Below are positions 43,471-53,895 of a DNA stretch of 64,000 nucleotides, in pieces. Numbering within the stretch: the first letter of the stretch is position 1; every line of letters begins with the position of its first letter. A program made the position numbers and the translations under genes. The notes under the pieces are model-generated. The model searched no databases. It was not told where the DNA came from and saw only the letters and a program-made list of their open reading frames with translations. The stretch is from Endomychus coccineus. Its lineage: Eukaryota; Arthropoda; Insecta; Coleoptera; Endomychidae. The stretch covers positions 26,330,297 to 26,394,296 of the forward strand of contig OY294068.1 in assembly GCA_958510875.1 (NCBI GenBank), read 5' to 3'.

Positions 43471-44462
43471 CGAGGGCAAAAGTCCCTGAAAAATAAAACA
43501 AATGGCGCCACAATCGTCCCATGTGACATTTGTGATGTATCATCTTTAACTAGAACGCATTAAAATTTTCAGACTGATATGTCATTCAGTTCTGTTTTAA
43601 CACCCATCTAAAGCAAGTAGCCTTGAAGATTGTTGATTTTTGGAAAAAAGTGAATTTTGCGTCTTGATTGAACATTATTTCTTGCGTGGAAAAAACATTA
43701 CGCAAACCAAAGCATCGCTTGTTAAACTCTTCCCTATCGATTGGATCGATTCACAAGGGTTTACTGATTTTCGTTGTGGTCGTATGACGACAAAGGACGC
43801 CGAACGTTCTGGTCGTTCAATTAAGGTTACAACGCCAGAAACCTTTGATAAAATCCTATGGGCATTTCAACCGAACGAGTACGAAACATTTTGCATACAT
43901 TTTTGAATATGGGAATGCTATTTGCCAAATGGGTGCCGCATTTGCTCTCTGTTGACAACAAACGCGATCGTGTGACAACTTCAAAGGAGTGTTTGGCGAT
44001 GTTCAAGTGCGATAAGCAGGACCAGGAACCATCACAACTCACCTGAGACCAAAGAACAGTCGAAACTGTGGACTTGTCCTGACGAATCGAAGCCGAAAAA
44101 GGTCAAAGTGGATTTATCGGCCTACAATGTCATGGCGACATTTTTTTGCGATGCTCACGGTATCGTCCATATCGATTACCTTGTAAAGGGCAAAACAATC
44201 ACCGCCGTATATTATGCATGGATGGTGGATCGATTCGACGCCGAATTGAAGCGAAAGCGCCAGGACAACGCACCGGCCGACGCACAGCTCCGCAGTCGCA
44301 ATGGCAAAATTGCATGAATTGCGCTACGATCGTCATCCACCATATTCTCCAGATTTGGCCCCCTGCGATTTTTATCTATTCCCAATCGATCGAAAAATTT
44401 GGAAAACGTTGGACGAACTGTTCAAGGAGATTATGTTGAGAAATAAAATTTGCTCTGCTTTT
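43471..44462 (+). mobile_element. mariner copy, 3' truncated
   Basis: The left TIR CGAGGGCAAAAGTCCC follows TA at 43469-43470. The transposase reads left to right in pieces: EKSEFCVLIEHYFLRGKNIT (from a TTG where relatives have ATG), RCGRMTTKDAERSGRSI, VRNILHTFLNMGMLFAKW, PHLLSVDNKRDRVTTSKE, MATFFCDAHGIVHIDY, a GKTITAVYYAWMVDRFDAEL segment, APADAQLRS (HQDNAP block mostly lost) and HPPYSPDLAPCDFYLF. About half a dozen frame changes. It ends near 44462 without a right TIR. It is the same family as the 5537 copy but in opposite orientation. Confidence 0.85.
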
Positions 44463-46187
44463 TGTGCACGTGAGCGTGTGAATACTAAAAAATTACATTT
44501 TACTCTTCATAAAGAACTATGAGGGCCCCCTACATTGTTTGGCCCAGGCCCCCTTTTGTCTTAATCCGGCGTTGGCCATATCCGTAAATAAACTACCTGA
44601 AAATCGTGCATTTGGATAATCCATCTACCATCTACATATCGGAATTTCGTCCCCGCCTTCACATGCAGTGGGCATAGACCATGTTTTGTTATACGTCATC
44701 AAACAGTAATATAATTTAGTTTACATTAACATACTTTTTCCACTTAAATTGTAACTTATCTCAAGCACCATTATCAAGGACATTTTATGCAAACTATGTT
44801 AGGGTGGTTGTAAATTTATTTTTGAATGATGCATTCGATAGATAAAATAATGAATCTGTCAACTGATAATTTCATAAACTGGTTGTATAAGATGATCCAA
44901 ACATAAATGATTATGATATTAAGGAATATGGTCCTGTAATTGAATCCTCTAGAGGTCTAGATGAATAAAAATATAAACATAATAAGTAGCTTTTAGATTA
45001 GATAGAGTAATTTTCATCAACATAATTAAATCAATATGTCCGATTCCATTATGGGCTTATAACCCACATTTTTGCAGTAAAATCGTCTACGGAAAAATGA
45101 AAAGTCCATCGTTAGGTTAAGTTTGTTGTGGTCTTTCAAAATATGGGTAGTATGGATACGAATTTATTATTCATGTACAACAAAATAATTGTGAAATATA
45201 GAGTGAAGTCTATATTGCTGAAAAGCAACTCAATATCCAACTTTTCAATTCATATTAAACTGTTGGGAATCAAGATCTGGCGTCAAATGAGTGAATTCAA
45301 CGCTCACCGTTTGAATGAAAATACATCCAAAACCAATATTAAGAAATAGGTAGGATTACTTGAAAGGGAACGTTAACATTCGCATTCGCTGGAAATGATC
45401 TAATTGTTTATGATCACGGTAAATATTATCTAAAAATAAGCATTGTACTTGCAACGTTATTATACTCACTTGCGATAAAAACATGTCATCAGTCAACAAA
45501 GTACAAAAGATACCGAAATAGAACAGCCTTGAATGTCTTGTCATGCATATTGGACAAACAGAAAATTATGATTATAAAAATTGCAACTGGAGTTAAACGA
45601 AACAACTTACTTGTTGATAATTAATTCTGCTAAAATGATTTTTACTTTTCTCACTATACGTAGTAACAAAAACTTAGAAAATTCCACAGGTCTTACTAAA
45701 CACTGGTTTGATTACAAAAATGATGATATTTTAACTAAGGAAACCAATTAATATAAAAGATTCTCGAGATGATTCACATAAAACGTGACACCAAATCTGT
45801 AAATCATAGAACAGATATTCAATCATTAAGTCAAATTTGTACTAATTTAATCAATTAAAATCCTTGCAAATTCCTACATGCGTGTTTATGATGTTAAAAG
45901 TATATTTTAGGTAGAATGCTCAAATAGTAATATTTCTAATAAGGTCTGACAACCTTTTTCTATTACCTCATAAATCTTTAACATCAGGTTCGAAAGTAGA
46001 TAATTGAGCGTTATATTTTTGGTTTCAATCGTATACAGACTATGTTGACATGTGTTCGTATATTATAAGAATATTGCTAAGCCATGGATTCTTGATACAT
46101 CTCATATACTTAAAACATTAATGTGTTACAATTTGTGTTTGTTTCGGCGAAGTGAGCATTTTTAATTGAAATTGGTGTGATAACGAC
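44463..46187. other. unassigned sequence
   Basis: The first 120 bp contain GGGCCCCC/GGCCCCC runs. The rest is AT-rich with no recognisable gene. A minus-strand frame at 45356-45544 opens with a hydrophobic leader but has no other support. Confidence 0.4.
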
Positions 46188-46260
46188 GCTTCGTGCTGAT
46201 ACAATTAGTATTAAGATCCCGTTTCAGAAATAATAAGTCTTCCAATGATGGTCGTGTAAG
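46188..46260 (+). repeat. decayed Penelope-like repeat (9.1-kb family)
   Basis: GACGCTT-GTGCT, AATTAG, ATAATAAGTCTTC and ATGATGGTCGTG occur in the same order and spacing as in the right arm of the 9081-9490 element. The ribozyme core reads CCAATGATGG and stem II is lost, so this copy is dead. Confidence 0.6.
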
Positions 46261-46360
46261 GAAGTATTGTAATTGGCCCAGAAGAAAAATTTCCGGTTTT
46301 GCGGATATGTCCGTTTTGAGCATTTCTGAATCGATCTAGAATATTTTTTACATGGTGTCT

Positions 46361-46395
46361 GTGTATGTATGTATGTACGTACGTACGTGCGTGCG
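46361..46395. repeat. (GTAT)n/(GTAC)n microsatellite
   Basis: Alternating purine-pyrimidine run of GTAT, then GTAC, then GTGC units. Confidence 0.9.
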
Positions 46396-47120
46396 CAACC
46401 CATTGTGGAGACTATTGAAGCGTTCCTATTGGTCGTATGGATTTGAAATTTTGCACATTGCTTTAAAGTGGTGAAAATAGGAACTGTATTGTTTTTGGGT
46501 GCGGTAGTCCCGTCTCGGATGGTATTTTTGACATCCATCTTCAGTTTTTCAAATAGAAATATAGTATTTTATAGAACCATAATGTCAACCGTATTTTTCA
46601 GGTTATAAATATATATCACACGTATATATTTAACCTGCAGAAGTGTCCGCAATTCTCATTTAAGATTCGAGTGACAAAGAAGGTAAATTATAGAAGTGTG
46701 AAGATGCAGTCTATTTTCTGTGTCGCTCTGTGATGTAATGGTGTTATGTTGAATTTCAAGAATAAATGAAAGTTTAAATAGTTTCGATACAATAACAATG
46801 ATTTTTAGGTTTCCTTTAAGAAATGCTGCATAGATGAGAACTTTATTCCAACTACTGTTTTCATAGGTATAACTTTACAAATAATGATTATTTATGGCTG
46901 GAAACATATCGCAAATAGCTGAAACCTGATGCTGTGCTTCCGGGAGGTGATCAAAAGATAATTCAATAAAGCAAGTTGCTGCTGTATCATAAACTTCACT
47001 TTTATCCAATGATTATATCTCAACTTCGAATGATCATTGTATCATTTGTATTCTTCAAATGATATGTAAGAAACTGAATATTAAAAAAATTATTTTATTG
47101 AATTTATTACCTTTCACTAT
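46396..47120. other. unassigned sequence
   Basis: No feature recognised. Confidence 0.45.
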
Positions 47121-47300
47121 TAAAAATACTGTTTAAGTACTGAGGAATTTTCAGCCACCATCATCACATTTCTTTTTTAAACAGTTTACTCTGATGATGG
47201 CTACTTGGTGGCTGAAAGCTCCTCAGCAGTATTTTCAGTGGATAAGGGTGATTTTTTCTTATTTATAGTGTTACATAGTATCCACAGTGTGGAGCCTTTT
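47121..47300 (+). repeat. foldback repeat of a third hammerhead-bearing family
   Basis: A right part with CTGATGATGGCTACTTGG, GCTCCTCAGCAGTATT, GGATAAGGGTGATTTTTTC and ACACTATAAATAAG-like sequence (inverse sense) is preceded by a truncated inverted copy (TACTGAGGAATTTTCAGCCACC). Other copies are at 47815 (minus) and 63551 (minus). Small, with inverted ends, like the 9.1-kb family. Confidence 0.65.
47187..47235 (+). ncRNA. hammerhead-like motif, third family
   Basis: The order is CTGATGA (47191-47197), one extra T, stem II GGCTA/TGGCT (5 bp with two wobbles), GAA, a short stem III tract AGCTCCT and C. Helix I is TTTACT against AGCAG with one mismatch. Stem III no longer pairs well. Comparison with the next copy suggests an ancestor with helix I TACT/AGTA and stem III AGG(T)CCT. 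Confidence 0.4.
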
Positions 47301-47814
47301 ATACTTTTACTAACCTTTTACATGTTACAATGTGAATGATAATAACAAAGCCGTTCATTTCCAGCTCTAGAGAGTATATCTCGAGGAAGCTGGATATCCA
47401 ATGTTCCTTTTTCTTCTTATTTTAAATAAATGTTTGGGAATTGCATTCAAGATTACAATGATTTTGTATTATTTTATATGTTAAGTAAAGAACACAATTT
47501 TGTGTGTAACACAATTTTTTATATAATGATGCTTCAAATCTGCAGTGGCCTGTGACACCCTGTTGATTATTCTGTAAGCAGAGAATGATAAAACTCTAAT
47601 AAAATAAGCAACGACAATTTGCATTCCAACAGAGTATAATGTAACGTCTTTCATTAGCGTTTACTAAATCATTTCTAATATATTTTCTGCAACTACAATC
47701 ATTTACATTTGACTCACAGGAGTGTCCGAAAGGTATTCTAGTAACAAAAGTGAGGGAAGTCACGTAATAAATTGATCACAGATTTTCCATTAATGCATCT
47801 ACTTAACATTGTAA

Positions 47815-47950
47815 GATTTATCATTATATCACTATAAATAAGAAATAATCACCCTTATCCACAAAAAATACTGAGGACCTTTTGGCTATCGAGTAGCCAT
47901 CATCAGATTAAAATAAATTAGAAACCAAAATGTGTCTGTTTAAATACTAT
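47815..47950 (-). repeat. third-family repeat, minus copy with hammerhead-like motif
   Basis: On the minus strand CTGATGA (47900-47906), an extra T and stem II GGCTA/TAGCC are intact. The GAA reads AAA, and stem III is AGG-T-CCT followed by C. Helix I is poor. The flanking GGATAAGGGTGATTATTTC and CACTATAAATAAGAAA-type sequence matches the copies at 47121 and 63551. Confidence 0.55.
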
Positions 47951-48471
47951 TTGGGGATAATAATGCAAACTAAGGGTTACCCTCAGCTGGGATTGAATTA
48001 TTTGCCTCTTCGTTTATACATTAATAAAATAAGTTTTGACCAAATAAATCATTTTTTGTTTCACTTTGCCTTCGTACATATATAGATTCAAATCCGAATT
48101 TTGTTAAGGATTTAGAATGCCAGTACATCTTTCCTACGACTAAAAATCTGAAAATAATATAATCAACTAGTATAAAGGCATTGAACTATACTTTCAATAA
48201 AAGTCAAGTTCAATGAGTTAAGCTTTAAAACTATTTCATGAGAATCAGTGGAAACTTTCAAACATAAGATCCCTTCTAATAATCTACATAATGACCAATT
48301 AGATATAGGTAATTTCATTATCTTTGCACTATTAAGCTTCATTCAGAAAGTAATAAACGATACACTAATAGTGTTTCATGTTTTAAAACGGAATACCACG
48401 GCCAACTGAATGCATTTCATGAAGCTTATTGATGCTTTGGTATACTATTCTACACAATCAGCTGTATCAGT
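47951..48471. other. unassigned sequence
   Basis: At about 48037-48085 there is a short piece of mariner 3' end (TTTTGACCAAATAAATCATT and CTTCGTACATATATA). Otherwise nothing is recognised. Confidence 0.4.
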
Positions 48472-48822
48472 TTAGCCATTTATAATTTTGATGAAAATGA
48501 ATGAAATATTACAAGAAATTGCGATTACGTTTTTCAAAATTAACTGCACTAGGTTAATTGATATCCAAATAAACGAACTAGCATTAAAAATACAAATTGT
48601 AAACACACTCACATAATAACTATGTACGTCAAACTCAGGACTGCACGCAACAATACGTAAAGAGTTGAACATTAATTGCATATAATCATATGTGATAAAA
48701 TAATATGGCGTAATAAGAATGCCAAACAACTCGATGCAATTCAATCTCATATTTGTGTATACGATTCGAACAACAAATAGTTCGATCAAGTATTCTGTGC
48801 CTTCATTATTTTTATTAAGCAT
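48472..48822 (-). CDS. unrecognised hydrophobic open frame (116 codons)
   Basis: Not recognised. From an ATG at 48822 the frame is rich in Ile, Phe and Tyr with at least three hydrophobic stretches (around FGILITPYYFITYDYMQLMF, YYVSVFTICIFNASSFIWIS and NVIAISCNISFIFIKI). It could be part of an insect chemoreceptor-type membrane protein, but I see no family motif, and AT-rich DNA produces such frames by chance. Internal GTGAGT and TGCGTGCAG sequences could also be splice sites. Confidence 0.15.
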   Translation of the reverse strand: MLNKNNEGTEYLIELFVVRIVYTNMRLNCIELFGILITPYYFITYDYMQLMFNSLRIVACSPEFDVHSYYVSVFTICIFNASSFIWISINLVQLILKNVIAISCNISFIFIKIING

Positions 48823-48934
48823 AAGTCTCCCTCATAAAGGGGCAAATCAATAAATTAAATTAAATTTAATAGTATGTACTGAAATTATTATTTAACAGCG
48901 ACTGGTAAAACAAAAACTGTGACTTCGTTCATAG

Positions 48935-50390
48935 TTCAAGGTGATTGGAAGCTCGTTTTTGTTCCTGTACGGATCAGATGGGGCCGCAGGAGGAGTATAG
49001 ATGCACAGAAGTATCAAAAGAGGAAATCAAAGAGATAATAAAAAGCACAAAGATCCGGAAAGCCCCCGGCAGCGATAAGATTACAAATCAGATATTGAAA
49101 AATATACCGGAAAATGCAGTTAGTACTTCATAGAAATTGCAAACGGCATCATACTCAAACACAGGCACTATACTAAGAACTGGAAAACAGCTGAAACAGT
49201 AATGATCCCCAAACCGAATAAACCAAGGAATAATACATTAACCAAGGAATAATACATTAACCAAGGAATAATACATTAAGTTATAGACCGATAAGTTTAC
49301 TATCGAACGTGAGTAAAATAGTCGAGAGAACTATACTCACCAGGTTGAACCAGCTAATAGAAAACCAAAATATAATACAGGATGAACAACCTAGGTTCCG
49401 GAAAAAGCATAGCACAACGCACCAACTAGCTAGAATAGGTGGGAAGATTATAGAAGGGAGAACAAGAAAATGCTTACCGGTGTAGTGTTCCTAGATATAG
49501 CCAAAGCCTTTGACAAGGTATGGCACGCTGGATTGATAAAAGCAAAGGCAGGTGTAACGCATGGGTCGATCCTCGGACCGGTACTCTATAACTTGTATAC
49601 CGCAGATATACCTAAGACAACAGGAGTAGACTTGGCGCAATATGCAGATGACATAGGCACCTTATACCAACACATCCAGATAAAGTGCGTACAAGCAAGG
49701 CTTCAAAGATACATCACCGAGCTCGGAAAATGGTTCTACAAATGGCGCATAGAAGTGAACGCCAGAAAAAGCCCAGCGATAATGTTCTCAACGAGAGACA
49801 TTAAACACAAGCCGACGAAAGATATTGACATAAACAAGAAGAAGGTACCTTGGGTGAAGCTAACTTTCATTCCCCACCTAAGGAACGTAAAGAAAAAGCA
49901 AATCAGATAAAGGGGCACCTATATCCGCTACTCAACAGGAAAAACAGACTAAGCACTAAAAGTAAATCAAGGATCTATACTTCTGAGATAAGACCGACAA
50001 TAACATGCGCCGCCGAAATTTGGAAATAATACAGAGTAAGGTAATCAGATCATGTCTAGATGCACCATATTACGTAACAAACGACCTGCTCCATAGGGAT
50101 ACAGGAATACCTAAAATTGAGGAAATAATTCGAAAACAGGCGACAAACACACACAGATGGAAACGCATAGAAACCCCACAATCAGAGGCGCAGCGGCATA
50201 TCACCCGCTGTTGGAGCCAAAGTACAAGAAGCCAAGAACGGCCCATGTACTAAACGCCTAAAAGGAGCAATAAAGAAGAAAAAAAAACAAATAATACGCG
50301 AAAGAGCTTTAAATAAAACCGCAGCGGAAAACGAGCACGGCTCGAATTCGCTAAAGTCAAATGGAAGATCATAAGTAGCCGCATTTTTTG
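48935..50390 (+). pseudogene. Jockey-type LINE ORF2, internally deleted
   Basis: In order: VSKEEIKEIIKSTKIRKAPG with SDKITNQILKN (the KAPGxDxI block), KNWKTAETVMIPKPNK, SYRPISLLSNVSKIVERTI, QNIIQDEQPRFRKKHSTTHQ, GVVFLDIAKAFDKVWHAGL (catalytic D), a deletion of about 30 codons, GVTHGSILGPVLYNLYTADI, DLAQYADDIGTLYQH (YADD-type active site), WRIEVNARKS-A-MFST and, near 50030, QSKVIRSCLDAPYYVTNDLL and HRDTGIPKIEEIIRK. This is the complete order of a Jockey-clade reverse transcriptase. Frameshifts occur near 49130, 49220-49280 (a 19-bp triplication) and 49880. The endonuclease half is absent. Confidence 0.85.
49222..49278 (+). repeat. 19-bp triplication inside the LINE
   Basis: ACCAAGGAATAATACATTA occurs three times in tandem (49222, 49241, 49260). 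One copy would keep the RT frame from IPKPNKPRNNTL to SYRPISLL; two extra copies add 38 bp and break it. Confidence 0.95.
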
Positions 50391-50795
50391 CTACTGTGTC
50401 TATTTAGTAGAAAGGTTTAGTAGCAAAATAGTTTCATCGTATTCTGCAATTTTTCGCCGTATACTCGTATTACTTCGACGCTGTTCATCGTGACTCTTAA
50501 GCTTCTTCAAAGACATACAATTATTTAAAAAATCGATGGTAGATGTCGTTACTTCATGGTAATTTATCATTATGATTAAATGGAAAGTATAATTACTTTG
50601 TTTTCATACCACTTTTAATAATAACATGAAAACTTTAATATAGTTTCAACACCGAAGTGCCATTATTAAAATTATGGAGTAAACAATAAACAGTTCATAT
50701 ATAAATAGGAACTAAAGTAGGTACAATAGAGTTAATTAAAATAACCCTATTAAAAGATGATGTTAAAGTAGCCCTCAAGATATTCAATAAATATA
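50391..50795. other. unassigned sequence with a relic of the 12.6-kb repeat
   Basis: About 50530-50670 resembles 12485-12640 (GATGG-AGATGTCGTTACTT, TAATTTATC, ACTTTGTTTT, ATAGTTTCAAC). The hammerhead core is not preserved here. Confidence 0.45.
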
Positions 50796-51410
50796 CGCGG
50801 GCAAGATGAAAGGTCCCTGAAAAATGAAACAAGAAGTTATTCATTTGGTCAAAATTTATTTTATTTCTCAACATAATTGTAGCCCCATGCACTTCGTTCA
50901 ACGTTTTACTAATTTTTCGATCCCTTCCAAATAACACGATTTCGGCAATCCTTTAATATAGCCTCAGCAATCTTGTGCACGTTAACTCGCCGATCGTCCA
51001 ATATCATACCAATCATACCATGGATTGTATCCACGATTTCTGGCGTTGTAACCTCAATTGGACCATCAGAACGTTCCGCGTCCTTTGTGGTCGTACTACC
51101 ACAACAAAATTCAGTAAGCCCCTTGTGCATCGTTCCAATCAATGGTGAAGACTCCCCATAATGTTTAACAAGCGATGCTTTGGTTTGCGTAATGTTTTTT
51201 CCACGCAAAAAATAATGTTTAATCAAGACGAGAAATTATTTTTTTTTATGTTTACAAAAATCTTCAAGGTTGATTACTTCGATGGGTATCAAATAGAACT
51301 GAAAATTTTAATGCATTCTAGTTAAAGATGGTCCATCACAAATGTCACATGGAATTTTTGATTGTGGCGACATCTGTTTTATTTTTAAGGGACTTTTCAC
51401 CTTGTCCTCG
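50796..51410 (-). mobile_element. mariner copy with large internal deletion
   Basis: TIRs CGCGGGCAAGATGAAAGG and the inverse of CTTTTCACCTTGTCCTCG are flanked by TA at both sides (50794-50795 and 51411-51412). At 615 bp it is half length. The minus strand encodes the N-terminal HTH (IKHYFLRGKNITQTKASLVK, then HYGESSPLIGTMHKGLTEFC and DDRRVNVHKIAEAI), then jumps near 50960 to C-terminal codons (RVIWKGSKN), skipping the whole DDD domain. A deletion derivative that would need a transposase in trans. Confidence 0.9.
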
Positions 51411-51412
51411 TA

Positions 51413-53683
51413 TTATACAGATCCTACTGAAATTTGGTTCAAATATAGAGCATTCCAAATCAACAGCCGAGTTTAGGAATAGAATAGAATTGAATTTATT
51501 TCTCGAATACATGCATGTTTTAATACAGTTACGTACAATATACTTATTTCTATGGTATGATTTTCATGTATGCTGAAGCTCACGTGAGCTATTGAAAAGT
51601 GTACTTCATTTTGAGTTGTTTTTTTGCACACATATAAGCTGTAACACAATATGTACAATTAGTAATCGATGTTTGATATATAAGTTAGTTTTTGGTAAAA
51701 TAATGACTAGTGAATGTTAAATAAATGAAAGAAAAATTTTGATGGTTATCATAATAAAAACGATTTATATGTGGTAAATGAAGAATTCTCTGGTATCGTA
51801 ATAAACGTGTGTTTGAAAAAAATTATTGACCTTAATTTTTTAAATGTTTAGAGAAATTATTCCAGTTATTGAGGACGGTAGGTTATTGAATGTTCTATTA
51901 CAGTATGTAAGGGACCTTTTCTGTTCACTGTATAATTGAATTGGGGTGGTAGATACTTGTTTTTGTTACGAGTGTCATAGTTGTGGACATCCGTGAATTG
52001 TTCTAGTTAATGGTTTTTTTTTAAAGCTAGCAAGGAAAGACGATATAGATACAAATTTTCAGTTTGTCAAAATGACTCCTACAGGATTCGGTTCGTTTTA
52101 TCCCACAAATAGCTCTGAGAGCTCTTTTTTGTATTATGAATGTGCTTTTGATATCTACTGCATGTCCCCAAAATGCTATACGATATTGGACTAAGCTGTA
52201 ATATTATATTAACTTGGTGGAAAATAATATGAATTTCAAAACTCCCCTTAAAAGGCAATGATTAAGGGACATTTTCCAGGAAACTATCGTCAGAGGTAAC
52301 TAAGAGGATTATTCGAAAATCAAATTTTTAACAACTTTATTGAATTGGTTAGATACTTGGAAGTCGACCGGCTTTAAATAACTTAACAACAACGACACAT
52401 ACTGTTCACAAATTTTAGAAATAATTTCGTATTGTTTCAATGAGTTTAATTTAAATTTTATATTGTTAGGAAAATTTCAAACAGAACCATTAGAAGACAA
52501 GTCTTTTCACATCAAAAAAAGGAAATGGGGTGCAACAAAGGACTCAGTTCACGTTTGGCAACCAAGTTTAAACAGGAAAGCCTTCAATGTCCTACAAATA
52601 GAATAAAATAAAACTTTTGTTTTACAGTCGGTATTGCAGTATTGTGCTATAACGTAAGGGTGACGTCACGATCCAGCATTCAGGCCTTGTTTTATAGAAG
52701 GATAAAGGGTATAGGCCCAGCGCGGCAGCGAACCTGTCTCAACATGTTATTTTCTTTCAAAGCTTAGATCAATATGATGAATATCTATCACCAAGGGCTC
52801 TCGAAGTTTATAATGAAATCCTGTGGTTAAGGAATGCCAAAATGCGAAAAATAATCCGAGGAATCAGCGGAATTCACGTAGTATTCAATACAGCGCTGGT
52901 ATCCAAGTCGATCTAACTCAGTGAAGTCACGTTTCAATATTTCCTGCTTGTAACTTCTAGTATGCCAAGAATGGATACATTTCAGCATTGATTTATTGAT
53001 CAATGATTTCAGTAAATAGAACTGTCCGCCTACATAAAAGGACGGTCCGTTTTCAACTAAATTGTCCGTTTAAGTGTCCGTTAAGGGAAGGTATTGAACA
53101 AAACATCAAATATCTGTATATACTTTTTACAATTAAATTCTACTGGCGAAGGTTGAATTTCCCAGTTCGGAAAGCAGACATTTCGAAGAAAACGAATTTG
53201 CTTTACAATATTTACATTCGCTTTCGTATTTGCTTATAGATTTATGAAAACATTTCCCTTTTTTCTACAACCAAAAATAGCACATGTAAATATTTATGTC
53301 TGCATGCTGTATTTGTGATTTTAGCGCTTTCCAATTGCTCGCTTGATACCGTTTTCATATGCATCAAAACATTGAGAGTAACGGGCAAATAAATTGATTT
53401 TTTCAAATTTAAGAGATTCGTTTACTCACTCAATTTGTAGCTTGATCAATCGTATGTCAGTTAACAGAATTTCATCCAAAACGGAAAAGAATAGAATTAT
53501 CAATAGAATAAAGTACTATGAACGCTCCTTGTTTTTAAATGACAACACTTGCATTCTCTTGAAGCATGGGGAGAAGATTCCATAGAATAATGAACATTCA
53601 CTCTTGCTCCTGGACTTTTCATAAAGGATATAATTTGCTTCAGTACCTACAGCATTTTCTATCCTTTTCATAAAGATGCTACA
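51413..53683. other. unassigned sequence
   Basis: 2.3 kb with no recognisable gene or element end. Confidence 0.5.
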
Positions 53684-53895
53684 TACAGAGTGTGGCAAAA
53701 CATACCTATCATTTTCAGTAAAAAGAATTAGGCGCAAAAAAATTTTTTTTATGATAACTATTTATTAAAACATGTAAAATTATTTATGAAAAACTACAAT
53801 AAATGACCGCAACAACAAGCCAGACAATAACCAACTCTATTTTGAGCGTGTAGGATAAATTATGCGCACAATAAAGTTTCATTTTTCTGGTACCG

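Noticed and set aside
45356..45544. Possible small secreted protein on the minus strand
   Set aside because: A hydrophobic start and GTGAGT/CAG sequences are present, but no homology and no consistent exon model could be built.
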